NCBI GenBank assembly: GCA_963820965.1
Contig: CAWGCC010000031.1
Location: forward strand, 558,001-622,000
Origin: DATEDA01 sp963820965
GTDB taxonomy: Bacteria > Pseudomonadota > Gammaproteobacteria > Burkholderiales > SG8-39
DNA length: 64,000 nucleotides
Direction of reading: 5' to 3'
The notes under the pieces were generated by a model, which was not told the DNA's origin, did no database searches, and saw only the letters and a list, made by a program, of their open reading frames with translations. Positions 29,754 to 38,769 of the stretch are shown here, piece after piece. Position 1 is the stretch's first letter. Every line of letters starts with the position of its first letter. The position numbers were made by a program, and so were the translations under genes.

Positions 29754-30908
29754 TCAGAGCCAGCGCGACAGGCGCTCGCGCTCGAACTGCTGCTTCATGG
29801 CGAAGGTCTCGTGCGTGGGCGGCGAGAGGACGGCGCGGTCGCCCGGCTCACGGTAGAAGTCGCCTTGCACGAGCATTGCCTGGCGATTGCCGACCTCGAA
29901 GAAGCAGTAGCCCTTGCCGTCGAAGGCGGCCTCGCCCGGGCGGCCGTCGAGCTCGGCCAGGATGTTCGCCGCCACCACCTGGGCTTCGAGCTCGGCCATG
30001 ATGCCGGCCTTGGGCAACATCCCCGAGCCGGGCAGCTTCACCGCCGTGACATCGCCGACGGCATAGAGGTTCGCGTGCGAAGTGGCGAGCGAGCCCGGGT
30101 TCACGGCGATCCACCCGGGGGCGTCCGCCAGGCCGGAATCGCGGACGGCCTGCGGTGCTCGATGTGGCGGGATTGCGAGCAGCAGATCGTAGCCGCGCCG
30201 CACGGCACCACCCGGGGTGTCGAAGGCGAGCTCGCGGGCTGCGGTGTCCACCGAGACGATCTTGTGACCGGCATGGAGCGCGATGCCGCGCTCGGCGAGC
30301 GCCTCCCGGGCCTTTTGCCCGGCAGCTGGACCGGCCACGGGCATCGGCTGCGGATCGGGAATGTACACGGCGATCTCGACCGAACCTCTGCGGCCCAGTC
30401 CGCGGAGACGCTCATGCACCAGCATCGCCGCCTCGAACGGCGCGGGCGGGCATTTGTACGGCGCGGCGCACACGACGATGGCGAGCGAGCCCTGGTCGAG
30501 ATCGTCGAGCGCGCGGCGCAGGCCGGGCACCCGCGCCGCGTCGTAGAGATTGGCTTCTGCCGGGAGCCCGGGGACTGCATCCGGCGCGAGCTCCGCGCCC
30601 AGCGCGACGATCAGGTGATCGTAGGGGTGTTCACCGTCGGCCGTGCGCACTCGCCTGGCGGCCGGATCGATCCGTTCGATCTCGGTCTTGACGTAGGTGA
30701 TGCCTTTGGCGCGTAGCTTCGCGATGTCTCCCAGCCCCTCCTCGGGCCCGCGATCGCCCACCAGCATCCAGAGCTTGGCGAGGCCCATCCTGAAGCGGTC
30801 CTTGCGGTCGAGGAGCGTGATCGAATGGCCCTTCGCGAGCGCCGGCAGGAGCGCGTTCGCTGCCGCAAGGCCGCCGAAACCTCCGCCCAGTATCAGGATT
30901 CTTGCCAT
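29754..30908 (-). CDS. FAD/NAD(P)-dependent oxidoreductase, sulfide:quinone reductase-like
   Basis: A 384-residue two-dinucleotide-binding-fold flavoprotein. The FAD fingerprint ILILGGGFGGLAAANALLPA is at the N-terminus. CAAPYKCPPAPFEAAMLVHE (near residue 146) has the redox cysteines and surroundings seen in SQR and flavocytochrome-c sulfide dehydrogenase flavin subunits. LYAVGDVTAVKLPGSGMLPK is the second FAD motif. A C-terminal quinone-side cysteine equivalent is in GKGYCFFEVGN. It probably oxidises sulfide or a related donor at the membrane; the exact donor is uncertain. Confidence 0.82.
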   Translation of the reverse strand: MARILILGGGFGGLAAANALLPALAKGHSITLLDRKDRFRMGLAKLWMLVGDRGPEEGLGDIAKLRAKGITYVKTEIERIDPAARRVRTADGEHPYDHLIVALGAELAPDAVPGLPAEANLYDAARVPGLRRALDDLDQGSLAIVVCAAPYKCPPAPFEAAMLVHERLRGLGRRGSVEIAVYIPDPQPMPVAGPAAGQKAREALAERGIALHAGHKIVSVDTAARELAFDTPGGAVRRGYDLLLAIPPHRAPQAVRDSGLADAPGWIAVNPGSLATSHANLYAVGDVTAVKLPGSGMLPKAGIMAELEAQVVAANILAELDGRPGEAAFDGKGYCFFEVGNRQAMLVQGDFYREPGDRAVLSPPTHETFAMKQQFERERLSRWL

Positions 30909-30987
30909 GGCGCCGATCCCCTTCGGGGCTCACGCGTCGAGCACGCGTTCGCCGCCAATGGATGATACGCCCGGATGGCAGTCTCTC

Positions 30988-32226
30988 TTAACCCCAGCGC
31001 AGCGCGAACGTGCCGCCGGGCTCGCGTTCCACGCGCGTGCCGAATTCGCGGCCCTCGCGGTTCAACAGGTCCTCGAGCCAGCGAGCGTCCTTTTCGCCCG
31101 CACGGTTGACGCGGAAATGGCGGATCCGGGTCGGCGTCAGCGCGAGGTGCGCGAGCTTTCCGCTCGCCGCCTCGAGGGTCGGGAAGTACATCAGCGCGAG
31201 GTCGGGGCGGAACGATTCGTGGCCGCGGATGCCCTCGTAGTCGTTGATGAAGTCGCCGCACCCGTAGAAGACGGGCCGATCGCGGTAGACCTCGATGCCC
31301 TTCGGATGATGCGACGAGTGACCATGCACCACGTCCACTCCCGCAGCGTCGACCAGCCGATGGGCGAACTCGCGCTCGGCCCGCGCGACGCCGTAACCCC
31401 AGTTCCCGCCCCAGTGGATCGACGCCACGACGATGTCGCCGGCTCGCTTCGCCGCGCCGACTTGCGCGGCGATCCGCTCCGCGGCCCGTGCGGAGAGGTC
31501 GGGGAGGAAGCTCACGCCCGCGCGGTCCTTGCCCGCGGCCCATTGCCGCGGCACGCCGGCGCTTTCCATTCCGAATGAGAGGACGAGCACGCGGCCCGTG
31601 CCCGGCAGGTCGATCGCCGCCGGCTCGGCGGCGTCGGCTTCATCCCGGCCCGCGCCCGCCGTGCGGATGCCCGCGCCGCGCAGCGCATCGAGCGTTTCCG
31701 CAAGCCCGCGATATCCCCAGTCGAGCACGTGATTGTTGGCGAGCGCGCAGCAGTCGATCCTGGCCGCGGCGAGGCAGTGCACGTTCGCGGGATGCATGCG
31801 GTAATGGATGGTCTTGTTCGGCCACGCGTCCTCGGCCGCGGTGACGGCGGTCTCCAGATTGATGATTCGCGCCTGCGGTCGCACGCGGTCGAGCTCGGCC
31901 AGCGCATCGCCCCAGATGTAGGCGAAGTCGACCGGCCGCTTGATCGGTCCGGTGACCTCCTCGGCGATCTCCACGTAGCCAAGCGCCGAGCGCATGTAGG
32001 GCTCGTAGAGATCGGGCTTCCCCGGGTGCGGGAGGATCTGGTCGATGCCGCGGCCGGTCATGACGTCGCCGCAGAGGAACAGCGTGACGGGGCGTGGCTC
32101 CGCGCCCGGACGTTCGATTGGCTGGGACATTCGCTGCGGCTGCCCTCGCGCGGCGGGCCGCTCGGCCGCGGCGAGACAGCCGAGCAGCGCTTGCCCCGTC
32201 CGTGCAAGGAAGTGGCGCCGCTCCAT
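30988..32226 (-). CDS. CapA-family metallophosphatase-like protein
   Basis: A 412-residue protein with an N-terminal twin-arginine-like signal (MERRHFLARTGQALLGCLAA). The PGA_cap domain shows TLFLCGDVMTGRGIDQILPH, RIINLETAVTA, ALANNHVLDWGYRGLAETLD, ASIHWGGNWGY and VVHGHSSHHPKGIEVYRDRP, the metal-binding motifs of this calcineurin-like family. Members take part in poly-gamma-glutamate capsule synthesis or unknown surface functions. No other capsule genes are adjacent, so a role in capsule is not supported here. Confidence 0.85.
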   Translation of the reverse strand: MERRHFLARTGQALLGCLAAAERPAARGQPQRMSQPIERPGAEPRPVTLFLCGDVMTGRGIDQILPHPGKPDLYEPYMRSALGYVEIAEEVTGPIKRPVDFAYIWGDALAELDRVRPQARIINLETAVTAAEDAWPNKTIHYRMHPANVHCLAAARIDCCALANNHVLDWGYRGLAETLDALRGAGIRTAGAGRDEADAAEPAAIDLPGTGRVLVLSFGMESAGVPRQWAAGKDRAGVSFLPDLSARAAERIAAQVGAAKRAGDIVVASIHWGGNWGYGVARAEREFAHRLVDAAGVDVVHGHSSHHPKGIEVYRDRPVFYGCGDFINDYEGIRGHESFRPDLALMYFPTLEAASGKLAHLALTPTRIRHFRVNRAGEKDARWLEDLLNREGREFGTRVEREPGGTFALRWG

Positions 32227-32365
32227 GCCGGAAGTTCCCGCTTACGCGTGGCCCGCGTCAAGCTACAGCTTACGCCCGGTCCTCGGATTCGGCTGCACCA
32301 GAGGTGTATTCTCGATTCGGCGCGAGAGCAATGCCCGGCAACGCAACGTCGACGAGGAGGACCGA

Positions 32366-33382
32366 ATGCGCCCTGGAATCCCGCCCCGCCGGCCGCCGGG
32401 GCGGAGTTCCGCCGCGCGCGGTGAGCGCGTGAGGCGCGCCGGTGACGCGTTGATCGATCGCGCGTCGATCGTTGCGGCGCATCGCCTCATCGATCCCTAC
32501 ATCCGGCGGACGCCCGTCATTGAGATCAGCGGCGACGAGTTCGGTCTCGGCTCGACCGCGATCACGCTCAAGCTCGAGCTCTTTCAGCACACCGGCTCGT
32601 TCAAGCCCCGCGGCGCGTTCGCGAATCTCCTGATGCGTAAGGCGCCGGCCGCGGGCGTCGTCGCGGCCTCGGGCGGCAATCACGGCGCCGCGGTCGCCTA
32701 TGCGGCGATGAAGCTCGGCGTCCCAGCGAAGATCTTCGTGCCGGCCGTCGCTTCGCTGGCCAAGCAGCAGCGGATCCGCGAGTACGGCGCCGACCTCGTC
32801 GTCGGGGGCGAGCGCTATGCCGACGCGCTTGCGGCGAGCGAGGCGTGGGCGGCCCAGTCGGGCGCGCTGCAGATCCACGCCTACGACCAGATCGAGACGC
32901 TGCTCGGCCAGAGCACGCTCGGGCTCGAGCTCGAGGAACAGGCGCCCGCGCTCGATACGCTGCTCGTCGCGGTTGGTGGCGGCGGGTTGATCGGCGGCGT
33001 CGCCGCGTGGTACGCGGAGCGCATCAGGATCGTCGGGGTCGAGCCGGAGGCCGCGCCGACGCTGACCCGCGCGCTCGAAGCGGGGCGGCCGGTCGATGCG
33101 CCCGCCGGCGGGATCGCCGCCGACTCACTCGCGCCGCGCCGCGTCGGCGAGCTTATGTTTCCGATCGCGCAGTGGCACGTGAGCGCCATGGCGCTCGTCA
33201 CCGACGAAGCGATTCGGGCGGCGCAGCGCGCGCTCTGGGACGCGCTGCGGATCGTCGCCGAGCCCGGCGGAGCGGCCGCGTTTGCCGCGCTGCTGTCGGG
33301 CAGGTATCAGGCGCGCGCAGGCGAGCGCGTTGGCGTGCTCGTGTGCGGCGGCAACACGACCGCGGTCGATTTCGACCGCTGA
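32366..33382 (+). CDS. Threonine/serine dehydratase-like PLP enzyme
   Basis: A 338-residue fold-type II PLP enzyme. ATG at 32366 follows GAGGAGG. The PLP lysine is in HTGSFKPRGAFANL (near residue 78), the substrate loop is ASGGNHGAAVAYAA, and the phosphate loop is VAVGGGGLIGGVAAWY. It resembles catabolic threonine dehydratases and serine racemases without an ACT domain. The first 30 residues are Arg/Pro-rich and unusual. It lies convergent with the aldolase gene downstream. Confidence 0.83.
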   Translation: MRPGIPPRRPPGRSSAARGERVRRAGDALIDRASIVAAHRLIDPYIRRTPVIEISGDEFGLGSTAITLKLELFQHTGSFKPRGAFANLLMRKAPAAGVVAASGGNHGAAVAYAAMKLGVPAKIFVPAVASLAKQQRIREYGADLVVGGERYADALAASEAWAAQSGALQIHAYDQIETLLGQSTLGLELEEQAPALDTLLVAVGGGGLIGGVAAWYAERIRIVGVEPEAAPTLTRALEAGRPVDAPAGGIAADSLAPRRVGELMFPIAQWHVSAMALVTDEAIRAAQRALWDALRIVAEPGGAAAFAALLSGRYQARAGERVGVLVCGGNTTAVDFDR

Positions 33383-33386
33383 GGCT

Positions 33387-34172
33387 TCAGCTCTCGAACC
33401 CGCGCACGAGGCTCGCCCGCGCGCCGGCCGCCTGCATCAGCAGCGAGAAATCGGATCCGGCCAGCACCAGCCGCACGCCCATGCCGATGTGGCGCTGGAG
33501 GAGCTCCGGCGTGTACATCCCGCCCATACCCGGGAACTTGCCGTGCCTGCGGCAGGCGGCGACGAGCTTCGTGTACGCGTCCGCGACCCGCGGGTGGTCG
33601 AACTGTCCGGGGATGCCCATCTCGAAGCACAGGTCGTTGGTGCCGATGAGCAGCGCGTCGATTCCCGGCACCGCGGCGATCGCCTCGCAGTTCTCGATGC
33701 CGAGCGGGGACTCGAGCATGACGACAACCATGGTCTCTTCGTTCACGAGCCTTGCGGCGTCGCCGATCGGCATCGGCGCGAAGCCGAGCTGCTGCAAGCC
33801 GCCGCCCATCGAGCGATGCCCGAGCGGCGGGAAGCGGCAATAGGCGGCGATCCTGCGCGCGTGCTCGGCCGTGTCGACGTGCGGCACCACCACGCCCTGC
33901 GCGCCGTTGTCCAGCAACCGCGTCGCGTGATAGTGCTCGTTGCCCGGCACGCGCACGATCGGCGTGACGCCCACCGCGAGCGAGGCGGCCGCGATCTGCG
34001 CGGCGGTGTCGACACCCATCGAGTTGTGTTCGCAGTCGATGAAGAGCCAGTCGAATCCGCTCGTCTTCGCGATCTGCGCGATGTCGACCGTGCGCGCCTG
34101 GCGCAGGCCGAGGCCGATCGCGACCTTGCCCGTGCGCAGCTGGCGCAGCGCATGATTGACGACTGCTGTCAT
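33387..34172 (-). CDS. HpcH/HpaI-family aldolase
   Basis: A 261-residue class II pyruvate aldolase. ATG follows GGAGGAGATCC. Motifs: DWLFIDCEHNSMGVDTAAQI (residues 41-60), QGVVVPHVDTAEHARRI, the metal-binding glutamate in VMLESPLGIENCEAI, and IDALLIGTNDLCFEMGIPGQ with the second metal ligand. Members cleave 4-hydroxy-2-oxo acids to pyruvate or glyoxylate plus an aldehyde in aromatic degradation. Here it is solitary. Confidence 0.87.
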   Translation of the reverse strand: MTAVVNHALRQLRTGKVAIGLGLRQARTVDIAQIAKTSGFDWLFIDCEHNSMGVDTAAQIAAASLAVGVTPIVRVPGNEHYHATRLLDNGAQGVVVPHVDTAEHARRIAAYCRFPPLGHRSMGGGLQQLGFAPMPIGDAARLVNEETMVVVMLESPLGIENCEAIAAVPGIDALLIGTNDLCFEMGIPGQFDHPRVADAYTKLVAACRRHGKFPGMGGMYTPELLQRHIGMGVRLVLAGSDFSLLMQAAGARASLVRGFES

Positions 34173-34236
34173 GGATCTCCTCCCGGCACGGTAGCGGTGG
34201 ATGGTAAACCGCGAGCCGATCCGCCGCGCGGGCGCG

Positions 34237-34543
34237 TCAGCCGAACCCGGCGATGCGCCGCCGGAGCTCCGCCTTCAGTTCCGCGAAAGCGCCCTTGGTC
34301 AGTTCGGCAAGCGTCGCGACCAGTGGATTGGGATCGCCCTGGATCTGCACGAATCCCAGCGCCCCGGGGCGGGACGGCTTCCAGCAATCTGAGGATGCGC
34401 CGGCCGGCGCGCCGCGGCCGCCGCGCATCCGGCACGAGCGCCTGCGCGACCACGTCCGCGCCGTGGTCGGCCATCCTCATCTTGAGATGCGGCCCGGGCA
34501 GGAAGAGCGACGGCTCGATGAGCTTGACGCCGGCGAGCTTCAT
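34237..34543 (-). pseudogene. Class III CoA-transferase N-terminal scar joined to an unidentified C-terminal fragment
   Basis: The first 32 codons from 34543 (MKLAGVKLIEPSLFLPGPHL, ending DHGADVV) are nearly the same as the start of the intact CoA-transferase at 47881. The similarity stops at about 34448. In another frame down to 34237 a plausible protein C-terminus follows (ALGFVQIQGDPNPLVATLAE, then LTKGAFAELKAELRRR) whose family I do not recognise. The segment looks like a deletion junction that joined two genes. Confidence 0.5.
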
Positions 34544-34547
34544 GCGT

Positions 34548-36464
34548 TCACCCCTTCCGGGCGCCCCAGAGCGTCAGCTGCGTGCCGAGCTCGATCACCC
34601 GGTCGGGCGGAAGCTTGAAGTACTCGACCGCGCTCGGGCTGTTCCGCTGCATCCAGCGGAACAGCTCGCGCCGCCAGGTGAAGAAGCCTCGCCGCTCGGC
34701 ACGGGGGATGGTCGACTTGCCGAGGAAGAAGGTCGTCTCGTCGCGCTCGAAGCGGAGCCCGTGGCGCGAGAGCAGCGCGAGCGCGCGCATCGCGTCGGGC
34801 TCCTCCATGAAGCCGTAGTGCACCGTCGCCTGGTAGACGCGCTTGTGCACGACCACGCGCACCTCGGTTCGGTCGGCGTTCGGGAGGCGCGGCACGTCCG
34901 CCGTCGCGATCGTGAAGAACACGACGCGCTCGTGGAGCACCTTGTTGTGCTTCAGGTTGTGCATCAGCGTGGTCGGTACGGCGTCGGTGTCGGCGGAGAA
35001 GAACACCGCCGTCCCGGGCACCGTGGCCACCTCGCCGAGATGCTCGAAGAACCCATCGATCGGTACCTTCTTGCGGGCCTGTCCGGCGTTCAGGTAGTCG
35101 GTCGCACGCTTCCAGGTCGTAAGCAGCGTGAAGATGACGAGCCCGCACAGGAGCGGGAACCAGCCGCCCGCCGCGATCTTGGTCGCGTTCGACGCGAGGA
35201 ACGCGAGCTCGACCGCGCCGATGACGGCGAGCATCGCGAGCACCGGCCCGCGCGTCGGCCCCGCCAGCGCGTAGACCACCAGCGCGATGAGCGACGTCTC
35301 GAGCGCCATGGTCGCGGACACCGCGATGCCGTACGCCGCCGCGAGGTTGCTCGACGAGCCGAAGCCGAGCACCAGCAGCACCACCACGACGAGCATGGCC
35401 CAGTTGAGGCGGCCGATGTAGATCTGACCGCGCTCGGTTTCGGAGGTGTGCGTGACCGGGATGCGCGGCAGGTACCCGAGGCGGGAGGCCTGCTGCGTCA
35501 CCGAGAACGCGCCGGAGATTACGGCCTGCGAGGCGATGACGGTGGCCGCCGTCGCGAGCGCGACGAGCGGGAGCAGCAGTTCCGGCGGCGCGAGCAGGTA
35601 GAACGGGTTCTTGACCGCTTGGGGATTGCGGAGCACGAGTGCGCCCTGCCCGAGGTAGTTCAGCATCAGCGCCGGCAGCACAAGCGCGAACCAACCCACG
35701 CGGATCGGCAGCGGGCCGAAGTGGCCCATGTCGGCGTAGAGCGCTTCGCCGCCGGTAAGCGTGAGGAACACCGCGCCGAGCGCGAGGAAGGCGAGCATCG
35801 GCGACGCCGCCGCGAACGCCGCCGCGTAGCTCGGGTCGAGCGCCCGCACGATTCCGGGCGTCTTCAGGATGCTCGCGATCCCGAGCGCCCCGATGGTGAG
35901 AAACCACACGGCGGTGATCGGCCCGAAGAGTTTCCCCACCTTGCCGGCGCCGTGGCTCTGGATCGCGAAGAGTCCGATCAGGATCCCCAGCGCCACCGGT
36001 ACGACCCAAGGCTCGAGCGCCGGTGTCGCGACCGACAGGCCTTCCACCGCCGACAGCACCGAGATCGCCGGCGTGATCACGGCGTCGCCATAGAAGAGCG
36101 ACGCCGCGAAGACCGCGATCACCCCGGCTGTCCACTGGAGCCTCGGGTTGTCGCGGAAGAGGCGCGTCGCGAAGGCGAGCAGCGCGAGCACGCCGCCCTC
36201 GCCCTTGTTGTCGAAGCGCAGGACGAAGGTGACGTACTTCAGCGACACGATCAACATCACCGCCCAGAAGATGAGCGAGAGCACGCCGAGCACGTTGACC
36301 TCGCTGAGCGGGAGCGGGTGGGCGCCGCCGAACGCCTCCTTGAAGGCGTACAGCGGGCTCGTGCCGATGTCGCCGAACACCACGCCGAGCGCGCCGAGGG
36401 TGAGCGCGCCGAGGCGATTCAAGTGCGCGCGAGCGTGGCGCGAAGCGACGATGTCCGCGGGCAA
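34548..36464 (-). CDS. kup: Low-affinity potassium transporter Kup
   Basis: A 638-residue K+/H+ symporter of the KUP/HAK/KT family in the inner membrane. The family signature VVFGDIGTSPLYAFKEAFGG is at residues 28-47, about twelve membrane helices span 15-460, and a cytoplasmic C-terminal domain follows. Other motifs: FDNKGEGGVLALLAFATRLF, FYGDAVITPAISVLSAVEGL, GGEALYADMGHFG. The start is TTG at 36464 with a GGAGGGGAC site 5 bases upstream; no ATG fits the conserved N-terminus as well. Confidence 0.93.
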   Translation of the reverse strand: MPADIVASRHARAHLNRLGALTLGALGVVFGDIGTSPLYAFKEAFGGAHPLPLSEVNVLGVLSLIFWAVMLIVSLKYVTFVLRFDNKGEGGVLALLAFATRLFRDNPRLQWTAGVIAVFAASLFYGDAVITPAISVLSAVEGLSVATPALEPWVVPVALGILIGLFAIQSHGAGKVGKLFGPITAVWFLTIGALGIASILKTPGIVRALDPSYAAAFAAASPMLAFLALGAVFLTLTGGEALYADMGHFGPLPIRVGWFALVLPALMLNYLGQGALVLRNPQAVKNPFYLLAPPELLLPLVALATAATVIASQAVISGAFSVTQQASRLGYLPRIPVTHTSETERGQIYIGRLNWAMLVVVVLLVLGFGSSSNLAAAYGIAVSATMALETSLIALVVYALAGPTRGPVLAMLAVIGAVELAFLASNATKIAAGGWFPLLCGLVIFTLLTTWKRATDYLNAGQARKKVPIDGFFEHLGEVATVPGTAVFFSADTDAVPTTLMHNLKHNKVLHERVVFFTIATADVPRLPNADRTEVRVVVHKRVYQATVHYGFMEEPDAMRALALLSRHGLRFERDETTFFLGKSTIPRAERRGFFTWRRELFRWMQRNSPSAVEYFKLPPDRVIELGTQLTLWGARKG

Positions 36465-36552
36465 GTCCCCTCCGATGCCGCAACGCAGCAGGTCCGACTC
36501 TACGCCGGTCCGGCCGGGCGCACTTGCGACGCCCCGCGTGCGAGACAGGCGT

Positions 36553-36840
36553 TCAGATCCTGTTCCGTTCCACGAGCTCCCGGGCGATGATAATCCGCTG
36601 CGTCTCGTTCGTTCCCTCGCCGCTCAGAGGAGCGGGGCGTCGCGGTACAGCCGCTCGACCGGGAACTCCTTCGAGTAGCCGTTGCCGCCGTGGATGCGCA
36701 CCGCCTCGAGCGCGGCCTCGGTGGCGAAGTACTTCGCCATGCCGGCCTCCATGTCGCAGCGCCGCCCGGTGTCGTAGGCCTTCGCCGCGGCTTCGGTGAG
36801 GAGCCGCGCCGTCAATCGTTCGAGCGCTGACGGAACGCCT
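36553..36840 (-). pseudogene. Acyl-CoA dehydrogenase C-terminal fragment
   Basis: The remaining segment reads RLTARLLTEAAAKAYDTGRR, AKYFATEAALEAVRIHGGNG, YSKEFPVERLYRDAPLL and, after one indel, EGTNETQRIIIARELVERN. This is the classical C-terminal helical domain with the flavin-contacting IHGGNGYSKEF motif. The N-terminal and middle domains are absent; upstream lies the end of the Bug gene region. It is an inactive remnant. Confidence 0.72.
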
Positions 36841-36989
36841 TGGCGCGGATCACCCGGTCGCGTGGGAAGGCTACGACCTAGCGTTCGCGATCGAGCGGTC
36901 AGGCCTGAAGTCACCCACGATGGCGCGCCAACCACCGCATCCCGATCTTCGGGTGCGCTCCGGGTAGGGGAGGTTCCGTCCGCCGGCGC

Positions 36990-37955
36990 CTACTCGAACT
37001 TGGCGCCGGATTCCTTCACCACCTTCGCCCAGCGCGCCTGCTCGGCCCGCATCCAGCTGCCGAGGCTTTCCGGCGTCCCGGCGCGCACGTCGGTGCCCTG
37101 CTTGGCGAAGCGCTCCTTCATCTCCGGCGTGTTGAGGATCCTTGTCAGCTCGGAATTGAGCTTGGCGACGACATCGCGCGGGATGCCGGCGGGGCCGACG
37201 ACGCCCTGGAACGACCCGGTTTCGAAGCCGGGCAGGCCTTGTTCCGCGACGGTGGGCGTAGCGGAGGCGCTTGGAACGCGCTGCGCGCTGGAGATTCCGA
37301 GCGCCTTGAGCTTGCCGCCGGTGACGGAGGGCCAGGTGGCGAGCATGCCGTTGAAAAGGACGTGGGCCTGGCCGCCGACCACCCCGGTCACGGCATCCGA
37401 CCCGCCCTTGTACGGGATATAGGTCCAGTCGACACCGGTGCGCTGCGCGAACTCGATGCCGGCCAGGTGCGGCGCGCCGCCGATGCCCGAGATCGCGAAG
37501 TTGAGCTTGCCGGGGTGGGCTTTCGCCATGGCCACGAGCTCCTTCACGTCCCTCGCCTGCACCGAAGGATGCACCGCGAGCACGTGCGGCGAGTACGAGA
37601 CCATCACGACGGGGCTGAAGTCCTTCGACGGATCGAACGGCAGCTTCGGGTAGACGCTCGCGCTGATCACCAGACCGCCGAGGTCGGTGAGCAGCAGCGT
37701 GTAGCCGTCGGGCGCGCTCTTGGCGACGAAATCGGCGCCGACGTTGCCGTTGGCGCCGGGCTTGTTCTCGACGATCACCGGCTGTCCCCAGGCTTCGGTC
37801 AGCATCGGGCCGATCTGGCGCGCGAGGATGTCCGAGGTGCCGCCCGCCGCGTAGGGCACGACGAGACGGATCGGCTTGCTCGGGTACTGCTGCTGGGCCT
37901 GCGCCGGGAACGTAGCGCACGCGGCAAGCAGGATGATGGCGGCAATGGGTTTCAC
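36990..37955 (-). CDS. Bug/TctC-family tripartite tricarboxylate transporter substrate-binding protein
   Basis: A 321-residue periplasmic binding protein. GTG at 37955 follows GGAGGAG; residues 1-21 form a signal peptide (AAIILLAACATFPAQAQ). Bug signatures are YPSKPIRLVVPYAAGGTSDI, the PVIVENKPGANGNVGADFVA motif (residues 58-77), APDGYTLLL and the C-terminal ERFAKQGTDVRAGTPES. It captures small carboxylates. As usual in Burkholderiales it is an orphan without TctA/TctB nearby. Confidence 0.9.
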   Translation of the reverse strand: MKPIAAIILLAACATFPAQAQQQYPSKPIRLVVPYAAGGTSDILARQIGPMLTEAWGQPVIVENKPGANGNVGADFVAKSAPDGYTLLLTDLGGLVISASVYPKLPFDPSKDFSPVVMVSYSPHVLAVHPSVQARDVKELVAMAKAHPGKLNFAISGIGGAPHLAGIEFAQRTGVDWTYIPYKGGSDAVTGVVGGQAHVLFNGMLATWPSVTGGKLKALGISSAQRVPSASATPTVAEQGLPGFETGSFQGVVGPAGIPRDVVAKLNSELTRILNTPEMKERFAKQGTDVRAGTPESLGSWMRAEQARWAKVVKESGAKFE

Positions 37956-38190
37956 GTCTTCTCCTCCCGGGCCTGTGGATGGCCGAGTGCGGCATTCTGA
38001 AGTCTAAACCTGCCGGTACCTTCGAGGAACCCCCGGGGAGAGACGATAATAGCTAATAACATTGGCGGCCACGCACCGCCTCGATCGAGTCGCCTGAGAC
38101 CTGCGTGTGCAATGCCTGCTTGGCGACCGCGCCGGACCTGGCGCTTTCTTGATTCGTTTGCTCCATCCACGACAACCCAGGCGGCCCTCC

Positions 38191-38535
38191 TTGAATACCG
38201 ATACCCCCCGGTCCCGCCGCAAGGCGCAGATCGACGCGCTGCTTCTCAAGCTCCCGGGCGTCAGTGCAAGAGAAATCAACGGTCTTGACGCCTACTTCGT
38301 CAGCGACAGGATGTTCGCCTGCATCAGCAGCGACGGCGTCGGACTGCGCCTGCCTGCCGCCACCGCGACCGAACTGCAGTTCTCGAGGGACAACGTCGTC
38401 CCGTTTCAGCCCGGCGGCATGGCAAGTTCGAGAGAATGGATCCAGATCAACCGCGCCGAAGCGGCCGAGTACGAGAAGGATCTCGAGCTGTTTCGGGCTT
38501 CGCTCGATTTCGTGAAAGGCGCCCGGACCCGCTAG
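38191..38535 (+). CDS. TfoX N-terminal-domain-like small protein
   Basis: About 114 residues from a TTG at 38191; an in-frame ATG at 38107 is also possible. The domain reads AQIDALLLKLPGVSAREING, LDAYFVSDRMFACISSDGVG, LRLPAATATELQ, then FQPGGMASSREWIQINRAE. The pattern (aromatic-rich strand, MFAxxxxxGVxLRLP, then P-x-x-x-REWI) fits TfoX/Sxy N-terminal or YjbR-like folds. It lies upstream of the tail-tube-like gene on the same strand, 234 bases away. Confidence 0.55.
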   Translation: MNTDTPRSRRKAQIDALLLKLPGVSAREINGLDAYFVSDRMFACISSDGVGLRLPAATATELQFSRDNVVPFQPGGMASSREWIQINRAEAAEYEKDLELFRASLDFVKGARTR

Positions 38536-38769
38536 GCCGGGTTCTCTACCATCGAGCAGGCCAAATCTGCGCAGTCTGAATCCCGTGAGTTGTTCGCATT
38601 TCCGGCTTCCGGCCGGTCCGGGACATTCGCGCGACGATTCTCGGGCATCTGCGGACGGTCATGGAGTGGAAGCCGTTGCGCTCGGCATGCGTACGTCCAT
38701 AATGCCGGGCGTCCGCAGCGGCGGTCGGGCGCCGGCACCCGAGAGACATCTCGACACGAGAGGACACCC

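Noticed and set aside
33282..36590. 1102-codon open frame antisense to the aldolase and kup genes
   Set aside because: Arg/Glu/His-rich translation without domains; mirrors the codon bias of kup on the other strand, so a high-GC shadow.
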